Below, one piece after another: positions 1 to 8,401 of a DNA stretch of 64,000 nucleotides. The notes under the pieces were generated by a model, which was not told the DNA's origin, searched no databases, and saw nothing but the letters and a program-made list of their open reading frames with translations. Each line of letters opens with the position of its first letter. Position 1 is the first letter of the stretch. The position numbers and the translations under genes were made by a program. The stretch spans positions 1-64,000 of the forward strand of contig MGTY01000095.1 in NCBI GenBank assembly GCA_001799695.1, in the 5' to 3' direction. This DNA is from Elusimicrobia bacterium GWA2_69_24. GTDB lineage: Bacteria > Elusimicrobiota > Elusimicrobia > UBA1565.

Positions 1-121
1 GAGCGTCTACCTGGGGGGGACTTGCACCTCCCTGTCCAGACACGCTTTCAGGCGCACGACCCCGGCTTTCGCCGGGGTGACGAATGTAAATGGACTTATG
101 ACTCACGACACTTCCGACTAA

Positions 122-322
122 GTGATGAGCCTGGCGCTGCCCAAAGGCTGGGAGAAGTTCGAGGTCAAGAATCTGCGCTTCCGCCTGCTGTGTCGGGCGG
201 CCAAGCTGGTCAGGCACGCGGGCCAGACGATCCTGAAGCTGTCGCACGGCTACGCCCACTTCTCGGTCTTCGAGCGGGCACGATGGACCGTCCTTTCGCC
301 GCTTGCCGCCGGCTGCGGATAG
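122..322 (+). pseudogene. Degenerate transposase C-terminal remnant (IS1380/IS4-like)
   Basis: 66-aa ORF with 'KNLRFRLLCRAAKLVRHAGQTILKLSHGYAHFSVF', resembling the basic C-terminal tail of IS1380-type DDE transposases; no catalytic part upstream. Confidence 0.4.
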
Positions 323-371
323 TCGCGCAAGCCAGCGTCAAAGGCTTCGCCCACTTGTGGATTGCGGGGAT

Positions 372-391
372 AACTGTGCCCGGGCACAGTT
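372..391. repeat. 20-bp perfect palindrome AACTGTGCCCGGGCACAGTT
   Basis: Self-complementary; identical copy at 45140-45159, 14-bp core also at 45355-45368. Confidence 0.85.
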
Positions 392-490
392 GCTGGGTCG
401 CCGCGAAGAAACAGTCCGCAATCTGCGTCGTCACCGCCCTGGGAGTCCCCGGTCGAACAACTTAAATAACTTAATCCCCGGGACCGGGGA

Positions 491-1651
491 TCACGCGCGG
501 GAGAGGAGTTTCAAGAGAAGGTCTTCCTGCTGGTGGACCATGTGGTCGATGTCGAATTCGATGCCGATGTCGGCGGTCCCGGCCGCGCCCAGGCGGCGGC
601 GCAGGGCCGGATCCTCCAGGAGGCGGGCGACGCGGTCGGCCAGGCCTTCCCAATCCCCGGGAGGGGCGGCGAAGCCGTTGCGTCCGTCCGAAATGAGGTC
701 GCGGACGCCGTCCACCGCGTAGCAGGCGCAAGGCAGTCCCGAACGCATCGCCTCCACGAGGGCGCGCGGCAGACCCTCCCACAGGGAGGTGAGGACGAAT
801 ACGTCGGCCACGGCCAGGAGCTCGGGCACGTCGTCGCGCCAGCCCAGGAGATGCGCCCGCTCCTGGAGTCCGGCCTCCGCGATGGCGGCTTCCAGCGCGG
901 GCCGCAGGGGTCCGTCTCCCACGAACAGGAAGGACGCCGCCGGGTGCTTCGGCGCCAGCCGCCCCGCCAGGCGCGCGAAGTCCATGGCGTTCTTCTGCGC
1001 CTTGAGGTTGCCCACGCTCAGGACCCAGGGCCCAGCCCCGGGCAGGGCGAGGGAGGCGCGCTTGGCGGCGCGGTCGGGGACCGGCGCGGGGAAGCGGGCC
1101 AGGGCCACCCCGCTGCGGATGAGGGACTGCCGGCGCGGGGAGCCGATGCCGCAGGCGGCCGCGGTGCGCATGTTGTCCTGGGAGACGAAGATCAGCCAAG
1201 AGCTGAGCGCGGCGGCGAGCCTCTCGACGAGGACGATGGCCCCGCGCACGGGGGCCGCCATGCGGTCGTGGAAGCCGAAGCCGTGGAAGGTGTGGACGAT
1301 GACCGGGACGCCGGCCAGCCAGGCCGCCAGGCGGCCGAGGATGCCGGCCTTGGAGGAGTGGGTATGCACGGCGTCCGGTCGCTCCGCGACCAGGAGGCGA
1401 TGGAGCTGGAGCAGGGCGATGAAGTCGCGCAGGGGATGGAGCTCGCGGACCAGGTCGGGCAGGAACACGACGCGGGTCCCCCGGGCCTCCAGGGCCCGGG
1501 CCTCGGGGTCGAGCCTCCCCCCCTCGCCGCAAACGAGCACCGGCTCGAAGCGGGCCCGGTCGACGTGCCCTACGGTGTAGAGCGTGTTCTGCTGGGCGCC
1601 GCCGAAGTCCAGCCGGGTGACGACGTGGACGACCTTGATCTTCGCGCTCAT
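491..1651 (-). CDS. Glycosyltransferase family 4 (GT-B) protein
   Basis: 386 aa; 'VVTRLDFGGAQQNTLYTVGHV', 'HTHSSKAGILGRLAA', 'LLGWRDDVPELLAVADVFVLTSLWEGLPRALVEAM'. Confidence 0.9.
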   Translation of the reverse strand: MSAKIKVVHVVTRLDFGGAQQNTLYTVGHVDRARFEPVLVCGEGGRLDPEARALEARGTRVVFLPDLVRELHPLRDFIALLQLHRLLVAERPDAVHTHSSKAGILGRLAAWLAGVPVIVHTFHGFGFHDRMAAPVRGAIVLVERLAAALSSWLIFVSQDNMRTAAACGIGSPRRQSLIRSGVALARFPAPVPDRAAKRASLALPGAGPWVLSVGNLKAQKNAMDFARLAGRLAPKHPAASFLFVGDGPLRPALEAAIAEAGLQERAHLLGWRDDVPELLAVADVFVLTSLWEGLPRALVEAMRSGLPCACYAVDGVRDLISDGRNGFAAPPGDWEGLADRVARLLEDPALRRRLGAAGTADIGIEFDIDHMVHQQEDLLLKLLSRA

Positions 1652-3849
1652 CCCGGAGGGTGGACTCGCCGGCGGGGCCGGCGCACGGGCGGCGCGGCGG
1701 GGGCGGCCGGGGGCGCGCCCCGCAGGACGGAGCGCCGGCGCGGCGCGGCCGGGGGGGGCGCGTAGCCGAGGATGTTCACCTGCGGCGTGAAGTAATGGCG
1801 CAGGATGGAGACGAAGTCCCGGCCCAGGTGGGCCTGGCCCAGGGTGCCGGCGATGCAGAGGCCCCGCCCATGCCCCGTCCCCGCGCCCCAGACCACGAGC
1901 TTACGGAGCTTGCGCCCGGCATAGATGGGCTGGAGCGTGAAGAGGCCGGAGCGCAGGGAGCCGGGGGAAAGGAGCTCGGAGATGGCGCCGTCCCCGGAGA
2001 CCTGGAGCGAATCCCGGGCCCCGACGACGAGCAGGGTCTGGACCCGCCCGGTGCGGTCGCGGCGCAGGGGCTGTATGCTGCGGAGGGCTCCGACATCCTT
2101 GATCCTTTCCGCGCGGGCGCGGATGGCGTCGGCATCCAGGATCCGGACCCAGCGGTTCCAGCTCTCGGGGACCAGGGCCGAGGCTTGGTGGAAAAGCTTC
2201 TCGTCGGGGTAGCGGTGGGTGAGCCGCTCGAGGTCGGCGGCGGAGCGCAGGACGTTGCCCCAGGGGTCGCGGTCCTGGATCTCGGCTGCGGTCGCCCAGC
2301 CGCAGGACAGGTGGTATTCCAGAGCGAAGCCCGCGGGCACGCGCACCGTCACCCCCCGCGTTTCGCGGACGGCTTGCGTGGCCACGGCCCGCTCGCGCGT
2401 GAGCCCCTTGTAGGTCAGGCAGCGGCTCGAGTCGCAAAAGTCGGTCTGCTCCGGGTCCTTGCGCCCCCCGGCGGCCAGCTCGGCGACCTTGGAGCGCGTG
2501 AACACCGCCATGGTCTTGTACGCCTCCGGGGGGCTGTCGGGAGGCAGGGCCTCCCCGATGACGGAGAACAGGTAGGGCTCGAGCGGGATCTCATTGACGA
2601 TGTGAAAGCCCTCGGGCGTGGGGATGACCTCGACCTCCCCGCGCAGTTCCCGGTCCGAGAGGTCGATGCCGCGGACGTCGGCGAGCTCCGGATTCTTGAT
2701 CAGCACCGTGTGGCCGGGGACCTTGGGGATGAAGCGGAAGGGCTGCTTGGTCACGTAGATGACCGTCCCGCGAGGGTCGCGGATCTCGATGACCCGGCTG
2801 TCGACGCGGTACACCACCTCCCATTGCCGGAATGCGGAGGCGGGAGGCACGGCGTCGTCTTGGAGCTTCACGTCCCATAGTCGGGTCGCCGTGCTCCCCA
2901 TGACGTAGAAGCGGGTCAGGTGATGGGGCCGCCCGTCGAGGCCCGTGAACATGCCGATGCGCAGGGGCCGCGACTGCATGTCCTTCTCGATGGGGCCTTC
3001 GATCTTTTGGGGATATATGGGCCGAGCGAGGCGGACCAGGCGCATGGAATCCTCGGGCCGGCCCGGGATGTTCCGTTCGATGGCCGCCTTGCTCTTGAGC
3101 GCGGCCGAGTCCTCCGGGTCGAGGTCCAGGGCGAACTTGAAGGCCTGCCAAGCGGACTTGCCCTGGCCCGTCTCCGCGTAGACCTCGCCCAGGTCGCGGG
3201 CCGTCTCCGACTGCAGGGAATCCTGCTCCAAGGATTGGGTGAAGAAAGGGATGGCCTGCGCCCAATGCCGCATGCGGGTCTGGATGCGCCCCAGCTCGGC
3301 GGCGGCGGCGGGGCGCAGGTAGGGACTGCGGTTCATCGCCTCCTGGAGCGGGGGCAGGGCCGCCTTGGGGTTCCCGTCGAGGGACTCCCCCAATCCGAGC
3401 CCGAACAGGGCCTCCGCGGCGTCGTCGGGATGGCCGGGGCCGGCGGTCTCGGAGGCCTTCCGGAAGGCGTCGCGCGCCTCGCGGAAGCGGCCCAGGGAGA
3501 CGTAATTCCAGCCGCGCTGGTTCCAGAGGAAGGAACTCCGCGAGTCCAGCAAGGTCGCCTTGAGCCAATGGGCCGCCGCCTCCTCCGGCTTGCCGGAGTC
3601 GCGGGCCAGGACGGCCAGGCTGGCGCTGGCGTCCGGGTCCGTCGAGCCGAGCGAGACGATGTAGCGGTAGCCGCTGGCCGCGGCCTCGTAGCGGCCGTCG
3701 AGGAACTCGCGCAGGGCGTCGTCGAGGGTCTTGCGCAGCTCCGCGGCCCCGGAGGCCGGGGGCGGGGTTTCGACCGCGCTCACCCCGGCCGTAAAAAAGG
3801 CCGCCGCCAGCAGGGCGGCGCCCAGCAGTCCCAGGGCGGGCCGCTTCAT
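1648..3849 (-). CDS. SpoIID/LytB-domain protein with N-terminal TPRs and signal peptide
   Basis: 733 aa; TPR-like repeats followed by 'NEIPLEPYLFSVIGEALPPDSPPEAYKTMAVFTRS...YKGLTRERAVATQAVRETRGV'. Confidence 0.8.
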   Translation of the reverse strand: MKRPALGLLGAALLAAAFFTAGVSAVETPPPASGAAELRKTLDDALREFLDGRYEAAASGYRYIVSLGSTDPDASASLAVLARDSGKPEEAAAHWLKATLLDSRSSFLWNQRGWNYVSLGRFREARDAFRKASETAGPGHPDDAAEALFGLGLGESLDGNPKAALPPLQEAMNRSPYLRPAAAAELGRIQTRMRHWAQAIPFFTQSLEQDSLQSETARDLGEVYAETGQGKSAWQAFKFALDLDPEDSAALKSKAAIERNIPGRPEDSMRLVRLARPIYPQKIEGPIEKDMQSRPLRIGMFTGLDGRPHHLTRFYVMGSTATRLWDVKLQDDAVPPASAFRQWEVVYRVDSRVIEIRDPRGTVIYVTKQPFRFIPKVPGHTVLIKNPELADVRGIDLSDRELRGEVEVIPTPEGFHIVNEIPLEPYLFSVIGEALPPDSPPEAYKTMAVFTRSKVAELAAGGRKDPEQTDFCDSSRCLTYKGLTRERAVATQAVRETRGVTVRVPAGFALEYHLSCGWATAAEIQDRDPWGNVLRSAADLERLTHRYPDEKLFHQASALVPESWNRWVRILDADAIRARAERIKDVGALRSIQPLRRDRTGRVQTLLVVGARDSLQVSGDGAISELLSPGSLRSGLFTLQPIYAGRKLRKLVVWGAGTGHGRGLCIAGTLGQAHLGRDFVSILRHYFTPQVNILGYAPPPAAPRRRSVLRGAPPAAPAAPPVRRPRRRVHPPG

Positions 3850-4301
3850 CTCCGGGCCTTCCGGCGCCGGACCGGGGCCGCGTCGGCGTCGGGGACGGCG
3901 TCCGGATCCTCGTCCTGGACGGTCGCCGGGCGCAACCTCTCCCGCCGGCGGGGCACGCGCAGCTCGATGGAGTTGAGATGGACGTCGGCCAGGAAATAGT
4001 TCCCCTCGCGCGCCAGCCGGGCGGCGTTCTCCATCTTGGGGCGCAGCATGGCGGCTGCGAGGCCCTGCTCCTCCGCCGCGTCGATGAGGGCGGTGATGCG
4101 CTGATAGCGCCGGGCGAACTCATTGCGCCGCCGCAGGTCGATGTCCTTCTGCAGGGCGCCGGCGAACTGGGGGCGGGTCCGGATGGCGGGGTATTGGCTC
4201 CGGTCCCAGCGGTAGCGCAGGCGCGGATAATAACCGGCGGCGGCCCAACCGAGGGCCGCCAGGACCACCAGGACTGCCGCGATGCGCAGGATGGTCTTCA
4301 T
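3846..4301 (-). CDS. Hypothetical single-TM protein
   Basis: 151 aa, N-terminal hydrophobic helix; overlaps downstream SpoIID gene start by 4 bp. Confidence 0.65.
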   Translation of the reverse strand: MKTILRIAAVLVVLAALGWAAAGYYPRLRYRWDRSQYPAIRTRPQFAGALQKDIDLRRRNEFARRYQRITALIDAAEEQGLAAAMLRPKMENAARLAREGNYFLADVHLNSIELRVPRRRERLRPATVQDEDPDAVPDADAAPVRRRKARR

Positions 4302-4361
4302 GGACGGAAGGCTAAACTAGCATATTCTCCTCGGCGGCGAGGAGGCCGGAGGGCGGTCGTC

Positions 4362-6494
4362 CTATTCCGGGGTCTCGGGGAGCAGGAGCTCGTCGAGCGT
4401 CTTCTCCTCCTTGGGTTTGTCGGCGGGAGCCTGGGCGCGGCCCTTCTTCCCGCGCTTGCCGGCCTTGGGAGCGTCCCCCTCTTCGGGCGGGAGGACGGTC
4501 TCGCCCTCCGGCGCCGCGGGGGCGGCCGTTTCCTCCGGCCGGGCCGCCCTGTCCTCGGAGCCCAGCAGATCATTGAGGAGCCCGTCCCCCTTCGGGGCGC
4601 CGGCGCGCGGGCGGGGCTTGCGCTTGCGGGGCTCGCCGGCCGCGGGCTCCTTGCCCGAGGCGGCGGGCGGGGCGCCGTTGAGCACAGCCTCGCTCTTGGA
4701 GGTGAGTCCCCGGACCTGTTTGGCGTCGAGCAGGACCTCGAACTGGTAGTCGGGCACGTTGCTGGACTTGGAATAGAAGCTGACCTCGTATTTGTCGCCG
4801 CCCAGGGGGTTCAGGTTCCAGGGCGAGACGAGGGACTTGGAGGAGCGCCCGAATTCCAGGATCTCCCCGAGGCTCTTCCCGCCGCCGGGGACCGGCCAGG
4901 ACCTCACGAAGTCGATGGCTTCCTGGGTGCGGTCCGGGAGTCCCTTCTGAGGATCCATGGGCGCGGCTTCTCCGCCCGCTTCGGCCGGGGCTTCCTCGGG
5001 CGCCTTCTGGGCGGCCGGTTTCTTGCCGAACAATCCCAGCTTGCCGAGCGCGGCTTTCGCCTTCGGGATGTAAGGCTTGAGGAGACCCTTCTGATACGCC
5101 GCTCCGGCGCCCCCGGCCGCGAGCAGGAGCAGCAGCATGAAGATGATGCCCTTCTTCCCCCGCTTCTTCTCGGGCACGGCCATGAGGTCGACGATGTCGC
5201 CGGAATCCTGGGCGGCGGCCTCGTTCCTCATCATGGGCGCGGGCATGGGCATAGCGCCCATGTCCCCCATACGGTCGGAGGGGACGGGGGTGCTCAGGCT
5301 CTCAAAGACGGGCGGCATGTCCGAGGGGAGCGGCGTGGGGCTGGGCAGGGGCGTCGAATCCAGTTGCGGCGGCTCCAGCGTGACCGGGGGCGGTACCCCG
5401 AAGGCATCCGCCGGTTCCAGCGACGCTTCGCCCTCCGCAGGCGCCGGCTCTCCGGGAAGCTCGAGGGAGGGCAGCTCCATGGCCGGCGCGTCGGGAGCCG
5501 CGGCCGCGAAGCTGGGCGGCGCCTCCAGGGCCGGAGGCGGCTCGTCGGCCGGCATGATCTGCCCGATCTCGGGCAAAGACAGCGGCGGCGGCTCGGAAGC
5601 GCTCACGTCGGCCGGCGCGGCTTCGCCGGACGCGGGAGCGGAGAAGATGGGCTGGGGCGTGGGGGGCGGGGCCGCGATGGACGGCAGGGAGATGGCCTCG
5701 GGCTCTCCCGCGGAGATATCCGGCGGCGGTTCGACTCCGCTTGCCGCAGGCTCGGGGGCCGCCGCAGGCGCCGCGAAGGCGCCGGGCTTGAGCGGTTCTT
5801 CCTTAAAAGCCGCGCCCTTCGCGGATTCGAGACCTTCCTTCAGCTCCCGGCGCAGCAGGCCGCCTTCCTCCTCGATCTCCTTGCGCAGGTCCTGCCGCAG
5901 AGCGACCTGCCCTTCCGTGACCTTGCTGATGTTCTCTTGGATGAAGGCGCGGGCCGAATCGAGCTGGGCGCGGAGCTCCTCGATGGTCTTGGCTTCCTGG
6001 CTCTGCTCCGCCTGGGTATGAGCGAGGTCTTCCTTCAGGGCTTCGGTGGCCCCCAGACGCTCTTCCAGGGCGCCGACCTTCCCTTGCAGGGCGACGGTGT
6101 CCTGGCCGCGCTGGTCCAGCTCGACCTTGAGGGAAGAGATCTCCTCTTCCCGGGACTGCAGTTCGTCCTGGAGCTGGGACAGGGCGTTCTCGAGCAGGCC
6201 GACCTTCTCCTGCAGGGTCCCGAGCACGGCGAGGTCCCGGAGCGTGGGCTCGGGCGGGAGCGTGCTGAACCCCGGGTCCGAGGACACGCCGACGCCGGCG
6301 GGCACGCGCGCCATGCGCAGGAGGGTCTCCGCGAGTTCCGCCACGACGCCGGCGCGCTGCCAGTCGCCCATGTGCGTGCCCTTGCGTCCCTCGGGGCACA
6401 CCAGGGATTCCGCGGTGAACCCCGGGACGGTGGACAGCTCCTCCCTGTCGAAGGGGCCGACGACCTGATTGCTCTGGAAGAGCCAGTATTTCAT
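4362..6494 (-). CDS. GYF_2-like domain / coiled-coil / TM protein
   Basis: 710 aa; N-term 'MKYWLFQSNQVVGPFDREELSTVPGFTAESLVCPEG' resembles GYF_2-type domains; Glu/Lys coiled coil, Pro/Ala-rich linker, TM 'GIIFMLLLLLAAGGAGAAY'. Confidence 0.7.
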   Translation of the reverse strand: MKYWLFQSNQVVGPFDREELSTVPGFTAESLVCPEGRKGTHMGDWQRAGVVAELAETLLRMARVPAGVGVSSDPGFSTLPPEPTLRDLAVLGTLQEKVGLLENALSQLQDELQSREEEISSLKVELDQRGQDTVALQGKVGALEERLGATEALKEDLAHTQAEQSQEAKTIEELRAQLDSARAFIQENISKVTEGQVALRQDLRKEIEEEGGLLRRELKEGLESAKGAAFKEEPLKPGAFAAPAAAPEPAASGVEPPPDISAGEPEAISLPSIAAPPPTPQPIFSAPASGEAAPADVSASEPPPLSLPEIGQIMPADEPPPALEAPPSFAAAAPDAPAMELPSLELPGEPAPAEGEASLEPADAFGVPPPVTLEPPQLDSTPLPSPTPLPSDMPPVFESLSTPVPSDRMGDMGAMPMPAPMMRNEAAAQDSGDIVDLMAVPEKKRGKKGIIFMLLLLLAAGGAGAAYQKGLLKPYIPKAKAALGKLGLFGKKPAAQKAPEEAPAEAGGEAAPMDPQKGLPDRTQEAIDFVRSWPVPGGGKSLGEILEFGRSSKSLVSPWNLNPLGGDKYEVSFYSKSSNVPDYQFEVLLDAKQVRGLTSKSEAVLNGAPPAASGKEPAAGEPRKRKPRPRAGAPKGDGLLNDLLGSEDRAARPEETAAPAAPEGETVLPPEEGDAPKAGKRGKKGRAQAPADKPKEEKTLDELLLPETPE

Positions 6495-6615
6495 GGCGGT
6501 GGGTTCTGGGTAAGTATATCAGCTTCCCCCCCATATTCAATAACAGGAATGTTACGGGAACCTGAAGGGATCCTGAAGTAATATGCTATCATCCTCCTCG
6601 CGTTCGCAGCATGAC

Positions 6616-6687
6616 GGGCCATTAGCTCAACGGTAGAGCAGGCGCCTCTTAAGCGCAAGGTTACAGGTTCGAATCCCGTATGGCCCA
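6616..6687 (+). tRNA. tRNA-Lys (anticodon CTT)
   Basis: GGGCCAT...ATGGCCC acceptor stem, anticodon loop CTCTTAA, GGTTCGAATCC T-loop. Confidence 0.9.
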
Positions 6688-6702
6688 TCCGATTTCAGAG
6701 GG

Positions 6703-6742
6703 CAGAGCCGGCGGCTGATCCAAAAAGATCCCGCCGGCTCTC
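6703..6742 (+). terminator. Stem-loop after tRNA-Lys
   Basis: AGAGCCGGCGG...CCGCCGGCTCT inverted repeat; only a short T tract. Confidence 0.5.
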
Positions 6743-6770
6743 CCTTTAGTAAGGTAATATCTCGTTCGCT

Positions 6771-6900
6771 CCCGTGGTGTCGTTCTTCTTCGGTTCGTTT
6801 ATTGGTTGGGGGGTTCCAAGGGGGCGTAAGCCCCCGTGGTGTCGTTCTTCTTCGGTTCGTTTATTGGTCGGGGGGTTCCAAGGGGGGCGTAGCCCCCCGG
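6771..6900. repeat. Two tandem ~62-bp repeats
   Basis: cccgtggtgtcgttcttcttcggttcgtttattggt[t/c]ggggggttccaaggggg at 6771 and again at 6833. Confidence 0.9.
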
Positions 6901-7104
6901 TAGTCCGTGACGAGGGGTGCGACCTATTAGTCGTCTGTCGCGGCATGGTCCGCGACACCTTATGGGGGTTCAGTCGTCCTGGCGAGCGATAGCGAGCCGA
7001 CGACGCCGAAGGGGGCGGCAGCCCCCTTGGGGAGCACCGGCGCGAGCAGGGTACCTCTCGAGCGCCGGTCATCAGACCCCGAGCGTAGCGAGGGGTGCGA
7101 CAGA

Positions 7105-7185
7105 GGGCGGGTGGCGGAACGGCAAACGCGCACGGCTTAGGACCGTGTGCCGCAAGGCTTGTGGGTTCGAGTCCCACCCCGCCCA
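7105..7185 (+). tRNA. tRNA-Leu (anticodon TAG)
   Basis: GGGCGGG...CCCGCCC acceptor, CACGG-CTTAGGA-CCGTG anticodon arm, long variable arm, GTGGGTTCGAGTCCCAC T-arm. Confidence 0.9.
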
Positions 7186-7209
7186 AGGATTTCGAGGTCA
7201 CCCGATAGC

Positions 7210-8154
7210 ATGAAACAGCGATTCTCGTCCGCGATGCTTCTGCTCCTGGCGGGGATGTCCGCCGCCGCCGCGCAGCCGGCGGCGGAAGGCAATCCGTTCC
7301 AGATCGGGCGCTGCGACCGCTTTGAGGCCAAGGACGTCGCGCGCCTGCGCTCCATCAAGGCGGGCGTGGAGGCCTATTTCGCGGCCCATCCGTCTACGGA
7401 GACCCTCCCCGCGGTCCCCTACGGACGCGAGCAGGTCCTCCTGTTGACCTCCTACGCGACCTGGAGCGTGGTCCTCGACGGGCAGGGACTCTGCAGCGAC
7501 GAGGGCAAGATCTGCGCCGTCCTCCCCCCCGCCTGGACCCCCGCGGAGCGCCGCGCCGCGGACGCGGACGTCCGCGATCCCGTGGACACGGCCCTGGCCG
7601 AAGCCGGAGTCCCCGGTGATTGGCGGCGTCACGAGGATGCCTGGCTCCGGTTCAGCTACCCAGCGTCGTGGGAGGTCCCGCGCTCCACGCTCGCCATCAC
7701 GATCGGGCAGGCCGGGAAGTCCCGCACGCCGATAATGACGCGGGTGCAGATCAAATGGCCGGAAACGGCCGGGTCCCCCCGCTTCACCATCGAACGGCAG
7801 ACCGTCAAGGAAAAGGATTCCGGCACCGAGGACCGCGCCGTGTTCCGCATCGGCGAACTGCACATCCAGGGCTGGAGGCTGCTCAGCCCAGTGGAGCACC
7901 CCGCCGTCCCCGGCGCCGCGTCCTGCGTGCTCTTCGCGATGGAGGAGCCGCGGCGCGTCTGCGAGGACGCCTCGGGCGGCATGCAGGAATGCCACCGGGC
8001 GATGCTCGACCTAGAGTGCCGCCGGGCCAACGCGGACCGGCTCCTGGTCGCCGGCATTCCTTCCCCTTATGCCCACGGCGGGGCGGTGGACGGCCCCGCG
8101 CTCGAGCAGATCGCGGACTTCAAGCGGCTGCTGTGCGGCATCGCTCTTCCCTAG
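7210..8154 (+). CDS. Hypothetical secreted protein with PsbP/DUF1795-like 'FxYPxxW' segment
   Basis: 314 aa from ATG 7210 (MKQRFSSAMLLLLAGMSAAAAQ signal peptide); 'AWLRFSYPASWEVPR'. Confidence 0.65.
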   Translation: MKQRFSSAMLLLLAGMSAAAAQPAAEGNPFQIGRCDRFEAKDVARLRSIKAGVEAYFAAHPSTETLPAVPYGREQVLLLTSYATWSVVLDGQGLCSDEGKICAVLPPAWTPAERRAADADVRDPVDTALAEAGVPGDWRRHEDAWLRFSYPASWEVPRSTLAITIGQAGKSRTPIMTRVQIKWPETAGSPRFTIERQTVKEKDSGTEDRAVFRIGELHIQGWRLLSPVEHPAVPGAASCVLFAMEEPRRVCEDASGGMQECHRAMLDLECRRANADRLLVAGIPSPYAHGGAVDGPALEQIADFKRLLCGIALP

Positions 8155-8193
8155 TGTAGTGTACCCAACGCTTCTTTACATTTGAAAAGCCGT

Positions 8194-8320
8194 CATACCG
8201 GCGAAAACCGGCAGCCAGCGTGTGGGACGGATTCAAAAGACCTGTTCTGGTCCATAGACCCCGGCTTTCGCCGGGGTGACGTCTGGCGCCTGGACCCCGG
8301 CTTTCTCCGGGACGACGAGA
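8194..8320. repeat. Dispersed palindromic repeats (GACCCCGGCTTTCGCCGGGGTGACG family)
   Basis: Hairpin-forming copies here; related copies at ~58-82 and ~20307-20405. Confidence 0.8.
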
Positions 8321-8360
8321 CAGGCACCCTGGGGGTCGCCCCAATCCCCGGGAAAATAGC

Positions 8361-8366
8361 TATAAT
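8361..8366 (+). promoter_or_regulatory. Putative -10 box TATAAT upstream of tig
   Basis: TATAATCCCG; the same CTATAATCCCG string lies upstream of glgB (33886-33896). Confidence 0.4.
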
Positions 8367-8401
8367 CCCGCTTTCCAACACACATTTCGGAGGTTGCATC
8401 C

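Noticed and set aside
3978-6581. 867-aa plus-strand ORF
   Set aside because: Gly/Arg/Leu-rich shadow ORF antisense to two well-supported minus-strand genes.
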